A stretch of 64,000 bases of DNA, taken from the NCBI GenBank assembly GCA_965229645.1, contig OZ245893.1:2852001-2916000 (forward strand), read 5' to 3'. Position 1 is the first letter of the stretch. Each line of letters opens with the position of its first letter. Shown in pieces: positions 33,184-40,930 of this stretch. Both the position numbers and the translations under genes were made by a program. The notes below the pieces were generated by a model. That model saw only the letters and a list, made by a program, of their open reading frames with translations, did not search any database and was not told the origin of the DNA. Source of the stretch: CAXQZM01 sp965229645. Lineage in GTDB: Bacteria > Pseudomonadota > Alphaproteobacteria > UBA7985.

Positions 33184-35006
33184 CCTGCCTTATTCATGAA
33201 GATGGCAAATTTTGGAACGAGATCGGGTTTAGGCGGGGTTTTGAGGCAGGATGCGTTGGAGATTTTGAGCATCGAACGATTTGTTGAGGGCCCTGGGGGC
33301 ACTACGGCGTAAATTTGGGAACAGGATCGAGTATCTGGGGTGTTTTTTGCTTCTTTGGCGCAGAGGTGATGGGTCGCCAGATCATCGAGGAGGGCGGCAA
33401 GGTTTTCAGGACAGTCTATTTTGCGCTCTGATTTTATGGTGGTGGCCATGCCATGCGGTTGATGGCTGGCCATATCAGGCTCCAAAAGTGCTGTGCACTT
33501 TGGGCAACGATTAGGATTGCGCGGCGAGCATGGATGGTTATGCGGGCGCCGATTGAGAGCACGCGTTCACGATAGCGGCGCAAGCTCCAGCCAGTGCGCG
33601 TAGCGGTTTCCATACACCGTCGACCAGCGTGCATCAGACCATAAGCCAGCAGATTGAGTAACAGAAGGGCTTCGTTACGGGCGAAGGCCTCAGCCTCAGC
33701 CTTGGTCTCAACCTCAGCCTTGGTCTCAGCCTCAGCTTCGGGCTTGGATGGGGAGGACGGGGAGGAGCCTTTGGTGTCCTTCCTGGTCCGCACTGTCGAT
33801 GACAGGGTCGGGCCCAGCACGTCCATCAACTCACCGAAGCTGTTTTCGGCTGCGCCACGTTTGCGGTAAAGCGCCAGCAGGTCCTGGGCAGGCATATGAT
33901 CTTGTGTGAAGTTGGTGATCAGCCAGAAGCGATCCAGCAACAACTGGCCTGGCCGCTCGACGACAACCAGAACAACCCGCCGCGCCTTCGACCATGGCCC
34001 CGCCTGATAATCCATCTCGTGAAACTGCTCCCCGCCATCTTCTGGTGGGCATCCTTCTGGACGATTCATATTTGGGGCCGCTAGTCGGTCTAGGACTGAG
34101 TTGCTGCCTAGCCGCGCCACGTAGGAGATGCCGCGCTCCTCAAGTCCGCCCAGCACCTTCTCACACGGAAAGCCCGCATCCATGCGCACCGTCGCTACCT
34201 GACACAGCTTCGTCTTCGCCCGATCAATCAGCTCCAGAATGAAGCTGAGCGCTCCGTCGGCGGTGTGGACACTGCCCTTGCGAAGCCGTGCGTCCAGCAA
34301 ATCTCCAGTCTCGGCAATGCCAGCAATGATCGGGTGATACATGCGTTGACGATAGTGCCCGTTCCAAGCTGAACCAGGCTGCTTGCCATGCACCTCGATG
34401 GGCAGACTGTCCACATCAAGGGTCAGATATCGAGGGCGGTGTCCCCGACGCTCGGCCCGCAGGCGACGGCCAGTCAGTTCCATCACGCTCTCGCGTAAGA
34501 CCTGAAGGTTGGATTCGCTGGAGAGCAAATCAAGCAACCGCGACAAGGTAGGTTGCGAGGGCAGATGGCGCTCTTGGTCCAGAGGCGTCGTGCTGCGCCT
34601 GCACGAAGTTGACAGCCGAAACGCTGGATCATAGCGTAGCGCATCAGCATCGTCTTGATCTCGCCAACCCTGACCCAAAAGCAGAACCCTCGTTCGCAAG
34701 AGTTCAGGCAAAGAGTAGATCACCTGGTGGGGACAGCGCGTATCCTCAAGCCGAGCCATCAGCCACGAGATGATACCTGAGCGCTCCATCAACTCGCGCT
34801 GCACAATGGCACCGCCGTCTCCGCTCAGATGCTCGGCCCGGCTCTCAACAGAAAGACTCCGGTTGAATGATGTTGTGAATAGAGGTAGTGTTTCACCCAT
34901 GGCGTGGCTCGGTCCTGTTTATCGCGTCTATCGCTAAAGACTTGATTCTACAGTGTTTTCCGCGTCACGCCATACAAATCAACCGATCAGACGCGAATAA
35001 GAGGGG
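33184..35006 (-). mobile_element. IS1380-family insertion sequence, copy A (intact)
   Basis: Ends are CCTGCCTTATTCATG on the left and, read inwards from the right, CCCCTCTTATTCGCG, imperfect inverted repeats sharing CTTATTC. A 5-bp target duplication ATAAA lies at 33179-33183 and 35007-35011. The element carries one complete transposase. A near-identical copy B at 57453-59276 defines both boundaries. Some 250 bp between the transposase stop and the left end is conserved in both copies but holds no clear gene. Confidence 0.93.
33434..34900 (-). CDS. IS1380-family transposase
   Basis: 488 residues, DDE-type. The first acid is in RYLTLDVDSLPIEVHGKQ, the second in VATVRMDAGFPCEKV, and the conserved YRKRGAAENSFGELMD block (Y-x2-R-x3-E) follows. 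A low-complexity insert PEAEAETKAEVETKAEAEAF (about residues 398-417), made by tandem copies of a short DNA unit, lies before the final helices. The same insert is in copy B. Full length, so it is the likely source of enzyme for both copies. Confidence 0.92.
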   Translation of the reverse strand: MGETLPLFTTSFNRSLSVESRAEHLSGDGGAIVQRELMERSGIISWLMARLEDTRCPHQVIYSLPELLRTRVLLLGQGWRDQDDADALRYDPAFRLSTSCRRSTTPLDQERHLPSQPTLSRLLDLLSSESNLQVLRESVMELTGRRLRAERRGHRPRYLTLDVDSLPIEVHGKQPGSAWNGHYRQRMYHPIIAGIAETGDLLDARLRKGSVHTADGALSFILELIDRAKTKLCQVATVRMDAGFPCEKVLGGLEERGISYVARLGSNSVLDRLAAPNMNRPEGCPPEDGGEQFHEMDYQAGPWSKARRVVLVVVERPGQLLLDRFWLITNFTQDHMPAQDLLALYRKRGAAENSFGELMDVLGPTLSSTVRTRKDTKGSSPSSPSKPEAEAETKAEVETKAEAEAFARNEALLLLNLLAYGLMHAGRRCMETATRTGWSLRRYRERVLSIGARITIHARRAILIVAQSAQHFWSLIWPAINRMAWPPP

Positions 35007-35030
35007 ATAAAGGCGCTGGCAACTGTGATT

Positions 35031-35099
35031 GCCTCACGCGTTGTGAGGCCAACAACGAAAGGACGCGTCGATTGCCTAGGCTGAACGCCCAGGATCGAC
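35031..35099 (+). promoter_or_regulatory. Structured leader upstream of efp
   Basis: Two hairpins precede efp. The first is GCCTCAC-gcgtt-GTGAGGC (35031-35049). The second has outer arms GTCGAT and ATCGAC and inner arms CCTAGGC and GCCCAGG with one mismatch, loop TGAAC (35067-35099). It ends 9 bases before the ATG and no strong ribosome site lies between. It could influence efp translation. The insertion sequence sits directly upstream, so the promoter must lie in or after its right end. Confidence 0.4.
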
Positions 35100-35108
35100 C
35101 AAATACAG

Positions 35109-35675
35109 ATGAAAATAAACGGCAACCAGATCCGCCCTGGCAATATCATTGAATACAAGAATCGCCTGATGCGCGCGGTCAAAACCCAGCACGTCAAGCC
35201 TGGCAAGGGCGGTGCCTTCGCCCAAGTGGAGCTGAAGGACATCCGCGACGGCACCAAGATGAACGAACGCTTTCGGTCCGATGATGCGGTGGAGCGCGTC
35301 ACCCTGGAGCAGCGGGCCTATACCTATCTCTACGCCGAGGGCGATATGCTCACCTTTATGGACCTGGAGTCCTACGAGCAAATTGCTCTGCCTGAGGACT
35401 TTGTCGGCGAACCGGTGCGGTTCTTGCAAGAAAACATGAACGTTGAAATCGAGCTCTACGAAGGCGAGCCCATCGGCGTGACCTTGCCTGAAACGGTGGT
35501 GCTGACCATCGCCGAGGCGGACGCGGTGGTAAAGGGGCAAACGGCCTCCTCGTCCTACAAGCCCGCCGTCCTAGAAAACGGCGTACGGGTCATGGTCCCC
35601 CCGCACATAGGGGCGGGGATCAAGATCGTCGTCGATACGGCCAGCGCGGAGTATAAGGAACGCTTTAAGGGGTAA
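35109..35675 (+). CDS. efp: Elongation factor P
   Basis: 188 residues, normal length. Domain I contains the modified-loop sequence THVKPGKGGAFAQVELKD with the lysine (K34 type) that is beta-lysylated in many Proteobacteria. Domains II and III follow (YTYLYAEGDMLTFMDLESYE; NVEIELYEGEPIGVTLPETV; ending DTASAEYKERFKG). EF-P relieves ribosome stalling at polyproline stretches. The EpmA/EpmB modification genes are not in the window. The inositol monophosphatase gene starts 2 bp after its stop. Confidence 0.97.
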   Translation: MKINGNQIRPGNIIEYKNRLMRAVKTQHVKPGKGGAFAQVELKDIRDGTKMNERFRSDDAVERVTLEQRAYTYLYAEGDMLTFMDLESYEQIALPEDFVGEPVRFLQENMNVEIELYEGEPIGVTLPETVVLTIAEADAVVKGQTASSSYKPAVLENGVRVMVPPHIGAGIKIVVDTASAEYKERFKG

Positions 35676-35677
35676 GC

Positions 35678-36469
35678 ATGTCGCGTCGCTCCCCCTTGAC
35701 CAACATGATGGTGCGGGCGGCGGAGGAAGCTGCAAAGCTGCTGCGTCGAGATTTTGGCGACATCGGGCATTTGCAAGTGTCGAAAAAAGGGCCTGCCGAT
35801 TTTGTTTCCAAGGCCGATACGGCTGCCGAAGCGGTGATCCGACGTATCCTCGATCAAGCAAAACCCGAGGCGGGGTTTTGGGGAGAAGAAAGCGGGGCCA
35901 GCGGCGATCAGTCCACCAGCCGTTGGATCGTCGATCCCCTCGACGGCACCACCAATTTTCTCCACGGCATGCCGCACTGGGGCATCTCCCTAGCGCTGGA
36001 GGACCGGGGGCAGATCAGCCACGCCCTGGTCTACGATGTCCTGCGCGACGAGCTGTTTTGGGCTGAGCAGGGGGTCGGGGCCTACTTGGGCGGGAAACGC
36101 CTAAAAGTCACTGGACGCGAGTCCCTGGCCCAGGCCCTGCTGGTCGCGGGCGTGCCGCACCTAGGGCGTCCCGTTCATCCGCGCGCCTGGGACCAGGTGC
36201 GCCGCCTGTCGGCGCTGTCTGCGGGGGTTCGTCGGTCTGGCTCCGCCGCGCTGGACTTGGCCTACGTGGCCGCGGGACGCTTTGATGCCTATTGGGAAGC
36301 GAGTCTGAACCCTTGGGACGTGGCCGCAGGCTTGCTGCTGTGCCGCGAGGCGGGGGCGGTGGTGTGCGACTACGCAGGTCAACCGATCCGTCACTCGGGT
36401 CACGAAGTGGTGGCCGCAGCCCCCCTCTTGGCCGACCAAGTGATCGCGCAGCTCAAGGATCCGCAATAA
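35678..36469 (+). CDS. Inositol monophosphatase family protein (SuhB-like)
   Basis: 263 residues. Metal-binding motifs: GFWGEESG, WIVDPLDGTTNFLHGMPHW and NPWDVAAGLLLCREAGA. The family dephosphorylates inositol-1-phosphate and related sugar phosphates; alphaproteobacterial members next to efp are usually annotated SuhB. It begins 2 bp after efp, so the two are co-transcribed. Its TAA stop (36467-36469) is again the first three bases of a repeat copy (R6). Confidence 0.92.
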   Translation: MSRRSPLTNMMVRAAEEAAKLLRRDFGDIGHLQVSKKGPADFVSKADTAAEAVIRRILDQAKPEAGFWGEESGASGDQSTSRWIVDPLDGTTNFLHGMPHWGISLALEDRGQISHALVYDVLRDELFWAEQGVGAYLGGKRLKVTGRESLAQALLVAGVPHLGRPVHPRAWDQVRRLSALSAGVRRSGSAALDLAYVAAGRFDAYWEASLNPWDVAAGLLLCREAGAVVCDYAGQPIRHSGHEVVAAAPLLADQVIAQLKDPQ

Positions 36470-36639
36470 GACCAGCGGCGACCCAGAACGACTCTTATGC
36501 TCCCTGGTATAAGGGCCGCGACTGCGGCCCTCCAAGCGGGCTCCAAGCCCGAAGCGCGCAGGGAACGCCCACGTTCCAAACGCGCGGCCCCGACACGAAA
36601 CGGCCAAATAAAGTGTCAACTTTTTTGGCCGCTTGTATC
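36467..36639 (+). repeat. Structured dispersed repeat R6 (variant core)
   Basis: The ends match the family (TAAGACCAGCGGC; H2 GGGCCGCGACTGCGGCCC; H5 AACGGCCAAATAAAGT with its partner). H3 and H4 are absent and replaced by unrelated DNA that also folds: GGGCT-CCA-AGCCC, then GCGCG...CGCGC enclosing GGAACG-CCCA-CGTTCC. It sits between convergent genes and supplies the stop codons of both (TAA of the inositol phosphatase; TGA of the regulator in H5). Confidence 0.85.
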
Positions 36640-38184
36640 CCAGGGCCTGACGCGGCTTTCGCAGGCGGCTCGGGGGCAGGCGTGGCAGGTGCTGCCGACT
36701 TTTGAAACCGACGTCGGACGCCCAGGGTCGTGGGCGTCGGCGTAGATCAGCGCGCTGGCGTAGGCCCAGTCGCAGGCGAGCATGACCGAGGTGAGGCGGC
36801 GCGGCTGCCCGTGGTGCGTGCGCGGCCCCGCCGACGCGCGTGCGATGAGTAAGAAGCGCTCGCCCCCTGGAAACGCGGCCAGCTGGGTAAAGGTGTCGCC
36901 TGGCCGCTGCAGGGCTCCATAAACCGCCCATAAGGGACAGCCCGCCTGCTGGTCGGGCAGCGCCAAGCCAGGCAGGGCAATGCGCGTGAGGGTATGGCCA
37001 GCGGGCGAGACGCGGAGCAAGCCGAAGGGAACGCCTGGCTGATCGGGCTGTCTGAGCGTGATCAGGCGGTGGCAAACTTGGTCAAAACTGCACCCAAAAT
37101 GGCGGCTGAGCCAGTCCAAGTCGTACCCCTGCTGCGTGGCCGCGTCCAAAAACGGCCCGTAGGGCATGAACATGGCGGCGGCGGTATAGGCGACCAAGGC
37201 CCTGCGCAGCGCCGCCGCGCAGTCTTGGTTCGGCGGATCCGCCCGAGTGATCAGAGCATCGAGCGCGGGGCGCGCCTCTTGCGCGGCTAAAAATTGCCCC
37301 AGTCGAAAACGCAGCTGCGCCTGGCCCAAAGAGGGATCGAGGCGCAAGGGTTCCTGCGGCGCGAGGGTCGCGGCAGGCACGAAGGTCTCGGTCCGCAGCA
37401 CCTTGTCGGGGGAGGCTTGCCAATCAATTTCACAGCCCAAGTCTTGTTCGAGACGCGCGACCAAAGCGGCGCTGCCCAAGGGGCCGTGGCGGCGCGCGCG
37501 GCGCACGATCAGGTCGGCCTCACGCTCCAAGGTTTCAAAATAGTAACCCGCCGATCCGAACACCTGATCGACAAACCGATCAGGTCGCACGGGAATGGTT
37601 GGGGTCGGGGGACCCGCGGGGGCGGCAGTGGCGGGCACGAGAGCGGTCAGACGCCCCGACGCATCCCTGATCTCGTGGAGGAACTGCTGCCGCTGATCGA
37701 CGGGCAAGTCGGGTTCTTCGGCCAAAATATCCGTTAAGGACGTCAGGCTTGCTAAGGCGGTTGAAACGTCGAACGTCCGCTGGGGATCAAGACCCTGGAC
37801 CGGCAGGGCTTCGGTTCCCCCTTGGTCCGCGTGCCAGGCAAGGGCGCTTAGCAAAGCGCTGACAAGTCCGTAGCTGGGGACGAGTGCCAGCAACTCCTCC
37901 TCGTTCAGGGCGCGGCCCAGACGCGTCTCCAAGTTCAGACACACCCGCTGGAAGTCCCCTAAGCCCGCATGCGCGACTAACAAGGTATGGAGGCGCGCCT
38001 GAACATCCGCGCGAACGTAGCGCGCGCCGGCGAGCATGAGGGAGGCATAGGCGGGCGATACCCCTAGGGCCTTGGCCAGGGCCTTGCCCGAACAGCCCGT
38101 CAGGTGCTGGTAGAGATGCAAGTGCACAAGCCCAGATCCTGGAATTTGCGCGCCCTGGTGCGGGATGGGTTGGACGTCACGCAT
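36616..38184 (-). CDS. Short-chain acyl-CoA transcriptional regulator (ScfR/PccR/RamB-like)
   Basis: 522 residues from ATG at 38184. An N-terminal XRE-type helix-turn-helix (GKALAKALGVSPAYASLMLA) is followed by an IrrE-like DUF955 domain (about residues 200-310) and a C-terminal DUF2083-type region with cysteines in GCPLWAVYGALQRPGDTF and STCHACPRAACESR. Members such as PccR and RamB sense short-chain acyl-CoA status and control acetate or propionate use. A GTG at 38127 with an AGGA 9 bases upstream is an alternative start. The C-terminal DTSGQKS and the stop codon are encoded by repeat R6, so the native tail may have been replaced. It is divergent from the carboxylate transport and activation genes. 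Confidence 0.8.
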   Translation of the reverse strand: MRDVQPIPHQGAQIPGSGLVHLHLYQHLTGCSGKALAKALGVSPAYASLMLAGARYVRADVQARLHTLLVAHAGLGDFQRVCLNLETRLGRALNEEELLALVPSYGLVSALLSALAWHADQGGTEALPVQGLDPQRTFDVSTALASLTSLTDILAEEPDLPVDQRQQFLHEIRDASGRLTALVPATAAPAGPPTPTIPVRPDRFVDQVFGSAGYYFETLEREADLIVRRARRHGPLGSAALVARLEQDLGCEIDWQASPDKVLRTETFVPAATLAPQEPLRLDPSLGQAQLRFRLGQFLAAQEARPALDALITRADPPNQDCAAALRRALVAYTAAAMFMPYGPFLDAATQQGYDLDWLSRHFGCSFDQVCHRLITLRQPDQPGVPFGLLRVSPAGHTLTRIALPGLALPDQQAGCPLWAVYGALQRPGDTFTQLAAFPGGERFLLIARASAGPRTHHGQPRRLTSVMLACDWAYASALIYADAHDPGRPTSVSKVGSTCHACPRAACESRVRPWDTSGQKS

Positions 38185-38228
38185 GCAAAGCGTTGTAAAC
38201 TCATGCAGAGTATTGTAAATATATTTAC
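38182..38228. promoter_or_regulatory. Phased octamer array and palindrome upstream of the ScfR-type regulator
   Basis: On the minus strand two 18-bp direct repeats, TTTACAATACTCTGCATG and TTTACAACGCTTTGCATG, are 20 bp apart. Together they give four octamers of the form TTTRCAWN or similar, spaced exactly 10 bp. Beyond them lies a perfect 14-bp palindrome GTAAATATATTTAC (38215-38228). PccR of Rhodobacter is known to bind pairs of TTTGCAAA octamers, so this is a good candidate operator for autoregulation and for the divergent transporter operon. The inner octamer contains the ATG at 38184. Confidence 0.6.
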
Positions 38229-38418
38229 GGATATGTCGCCGATGAAAAATTTCTTTCGAGATTGAGCTCTGTCGAGTCCTTTTCATTTTCATCCCTCGGC
38301 CCGTGGCGACAAGAGGCCCGCGCTTCCAAGACGGAGGCAGCGGGGGCCTAGCGCCCACGGGTTGGGAATACCGTCGGGTCCGCGTCCACTTCATCTATCT
38401 GACCTCGGGAGGATCTTC

Positions 38419-39762
38419 ATGGATCAGACAAAGAAAACCCTGAGCCGCCGTAGCGTGCTCAAGCGCGGCGCGGGCGCCGCCCTCTTGGGCGGTGTTGCGC
38501 CCTTTGCCTTCGTGCGCAATGCCCACGCCTATACCAACGCCCCCATGGGCGACACCGTGAAGTTCGGCTTCAATGTGCCCCAATCGGGCGCTTACGCCGA
38601 TGAAGGCGCCGACGAGTTGCGCGCCTACCAGTTGGCGGTCGAGCAAATTAACGCTGGCGGCGGCGGGTTCATCGATACCATGACCGTTGGCGGCGAGAAA
38701 TCGGCGCTGACAGGCGGTATCAACGGCAAAACCGTTGAGTACGTCACGGGCGATACGCAAACCAAGCCCGACCCTGCCGTGGCCTCGGCCAATCGCATGA
38801 TCGAATCCGATGGGGTGATCATGTTCACGGGCGGGTCGTCCTCGGGCGTTGCCATTGCTCAGCAGAACTTGGCGCAGGAGAAGAAGGTCGTCTTCATGTG
38901 CGGCCTCACCCACTCCAACGACACAACGGGGAAGGATCGCCGTCGCTACGGCTTCCGCCATTTCTTCAACACGGAGATGTCGGGCTCGGCTTTGGCCCCG
39001 ATCCTGGGCAATGAGCTCGGCACCGAACGTCGCGCCTACCACCTGACCGCCGACTATACTTGGGGTTGGTCGCAAGAGGGGTCGATTAAGGAGTATACCG
39101 AAGCCCTGGGTTGGGAAACGGTCAACGCCGTTCGCACGCCCCTGGGCGCGAGCGATTTCTCCGAATTCCTGGCGCCAGTGCTCGATTCGGGTGCCGACGT
39201 CTTGGTCCTCAACCACTACGGCCGAGATATGGTCAACTCCCTATCGCAGGCGGTGGCGCGGGGCATGCGCGATGCATCAGCCAACGGCAACAACTTTGAA
39301 GTCGTGGTGCCGCTTTACTCCCGCCTCATGGCACAAGGCGCTGGGTCCAACGTTGTCGGCATCTACGGATCGACGGGGTGGAACTGGCAGTTGCAGGATT
39401 CCGATCCCGCCTCGGCGGCCTTCGTTCGGTCCTTCGGGGAGAAATACGGCTTCCCGCCCAGCCAGGCCGCGCACACCTGCTATGTGCAAACCATCCTCTA
39501 CGCCGAGGCGTGCCAGCGCGCGGGCACCTTCGACCCCGCAGGCGTGATCCCAACCCTGGAGGGGATGACGTTCGATGGTATGGGCAATGGTCCGACCGAG
39601 TATCGGGCCGAGGACCATCAGTGCTTCAAGGACGTCTTGGTCGTGAAAGGCAACGAGAACGCGACAACGGAGTACGACTTGCTCGAAATCGTCGAGGTCA
39701 CCCCTCGTGCGCAGGTTGAGTATGCCCCCGACAAGTTCGGCGGCGAACTCGGCCCCATCTAA
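38419..39762 (+). CDS. Tat-exported ABC transporter substrate-binding protein (Liv/Urt/Fmd family)
   Basis: 447 residues from ATG at 38419, preceded by GGGAGGA. The twin-arginine signal is LSRRSVLKRGAGAALLGG, cleaved after AHA. The periplasmic-binding fold begins TVKFGFNVPQSGAYADEGAD with QLAVEQINAGGG, as in amide/urea and branched-chain amino-acid receptors (Peripla_BP_6). Export in folded form is common for the urea/short-chain amide group. The ligand cannot be read directly; the linked acyl-CoA synthetases suggest a small carboxylate or amide. A strong hairpin follows the gene, before the permease genes. Confidence 0.85.
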   Translation: MDQTKKTLSRRSVLKRGAGAALLGGVAPFAFVRNAHAYTNAPMGDTVKFGFNVPQSGAYADEGADELRAYQLAVEQINAGGGGFIDTMTVGGEKSALTGGINGKTVEYVTGDTQTKPDPAVASANRMIESDGVIMFTGGSSSGVAIAQQNLAQEKKVVFMCGLTHSNDTTGKDRRRYGFRHFFNTEMSGSALAPILGNELGTERRAYHLTADYTWGWSQEGSIKEYTEALGWETVNAVRTPLGASDFSEFLAPVLDSGADVLVLNHYGRDMVNSLSQAVARGMRDASANGNNFEVVVPLYSRLMAQGAGSNVVGIYGSTGWNWQLQDSDPASAAFVRSFGEKYGFPPSQAAHTCYVQTILYAEACQRAGTFDPAGVIPTLEGMTFDGMGNGPTEYRAEDHQCFKDVLVVKGNENATTEYDLLEIVEVTPRAQVEYAPDKFGGELGPI

Positions 39763-39784
39763 ACGATCGATTTTTCTACTTAAG

Positions 39785-39808
39785 GGGCGGGCCGATCGCG
39801 GCCCGCCC
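39785..39808 (+). terminator. Strong hairpin between binding-protein and permease genes
   Basis: GGGCGGGCC-gatcgc-GGCCCGCCC forms a 9-bp GC stem 22 bp after the binding-protein stop. It lacks a downstream T run, so it is more likely an mRNA-stabilising or partial-termination structure. Such structures usually keep the binding protein more abundant than the permeases. Confidence 0.6.
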
Positions 39809-39907
39809 ACCAATTTAAGATCTTGGGTGCCCTAGACCGCCGCGGCGTCGCTGCGCTATGGCACCACGTCAGCCCCCTGCACGTCACCTTTTGGGAGGAA
39901 GCGGCGC

Positions 39908-40927
39908 ATGCGCGACCTAATAAACCTGTTCATTGCGGGCCTGGACCGCGGGGCCAACTACGCCTTGATCGCCCTGGGATTGACGTTGGTGTTTGGGACT
40001 TTGGGGGTCGTGAACTTCGCCCACGGCGCGCTCTTTATGCTCGGCGCGCTGGTACTGCTCGGAACGCGGTATTTTTTTGAGGCCGAGTTTATCACCGATT
40101 TCGGAGCGGCGCCCATCAAAGACTTCCTTGGCAACGACAGTTTTCCAAAGGTGTCTTTGGGGGAGTACCTCTTGGGTACAGGGGCCGATTCCTGGCTCGC
40201 GCAAAACGCCCTATTCGTCGGCTTGATCGTTGCCATCGTCTTTATGGCCCTGATCGCCTGGGGGATCGAGCGCGGCATCATTCGGTTTTTCTATCGGCGT
40301 CCGCACGCTGAACAGATTTTGGTCACCTTCGGGTTGGCGGTCGTTGTTGGTGAAATCGTTCGCGCCCTGGTCGGCGCCTCGGGCATCACCATGACCGATA
40401 TGCGCCCGCCGTTCTTAGAGGGGACCTTCAAAATTTTCAGCTTTGATATGGAATGGTATCGGGCCTTTTTGGTCGTGGTAGCGGCGGTTATTATTGTGGC
40501 GGTGTTCGCGCTGATCCAGCTGACGCGCTTTGGCATGATCATCCGCTCGGGCATGCAAGACCGCCAGATGGTCGGTTTGTTGGGCATCAATATCCAGCGG
40601 CGCTTCACGCTCATGTTTATTTTGGGGTCGGTGATCGCGGGCCTGGCGGGCCTGTTCTATGTGCCAACGGCTTCGTTTTCCAATAACTTAGGCATGGAAT
40701 TCCTGGTCATCGCCTTCGTCGTCGTGGTTGTCGGCGGCATGGGGTCCATTTCGGGGGCGGTGCTAGCGGGTTTTGTCCTGGGCATTGCCCAAACCGTTTC
40801 CTCGCATTCGGCGATTGAGGCGGTGATCCCGGGCCTCAACAAGGTCATCATTTACTTAGTTGCGGTTGTCATTTTGCTGACCCTGCCCCGGGGGCTCTTG
40901 GGGCGGCGCGGCGTGATGGAGGAATAG
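39908..40927 (+). CDS. ABC transporter permease, LivH/UrtB type
   Basis: 339 residues. The N-terminus LDRGANYALIALGLTLVFGT followed by LGVVNFAHGALFMLGAL is the canonical LivH start. Later blocks TRFGMIIRSGMQDRQMVGLL, GLAGLFYVPTASFSNNLGME and VVVVGGMGSISGAVLAGFVL match the family. About nine membrane helices. A 45-residue polar insert (from FEAEFITDFGAAPIKDFLGN) follows the second helix and is longer than in amino-acid transporters. It forms the membrane pore with the next gene, 3 bp later. Confidence 0.92.
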   Translation: MRDLINLFIAGLDRGANYALIALGLTLVFGTLGVVNFAHGALFMLGALVLLGTRYFFEAEFITDFGAAPIKDFLGNDSFPKVSLGEYLLGTGADSWLAQNALFVGLIVAIVFMALIAWGIERGIIRFFYRRPHAEQILVTFGLAVVVGEIVRALVGASGITMTDMRPPFLEGTFKIFSFDMEWYRAFLVVVAAVIIVAVFALIQLTRFGMIIRSGMQDRQMVGLLGINIQRRFTLMFILGSVIAGLAGLFYVPTASFSNNLGMEFLVIAFVVVVVGGMGSISGAVLAGFVLGIAQTVSSHSAIEAVIPGLNKVIIYLVAVVILLTLPRGLLGRRGVMEE

Positions 40928-40930
40928 GTC

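Noticed and set aside
33159..33485. 108-residue minus-strand frame at the left end of IS1380 copy A, also present in copy B.
   Set aside because: It begins inside the transposase gene in another frame, has no recognisable motif, and its conservation follows simply from the two copies being near-identical.
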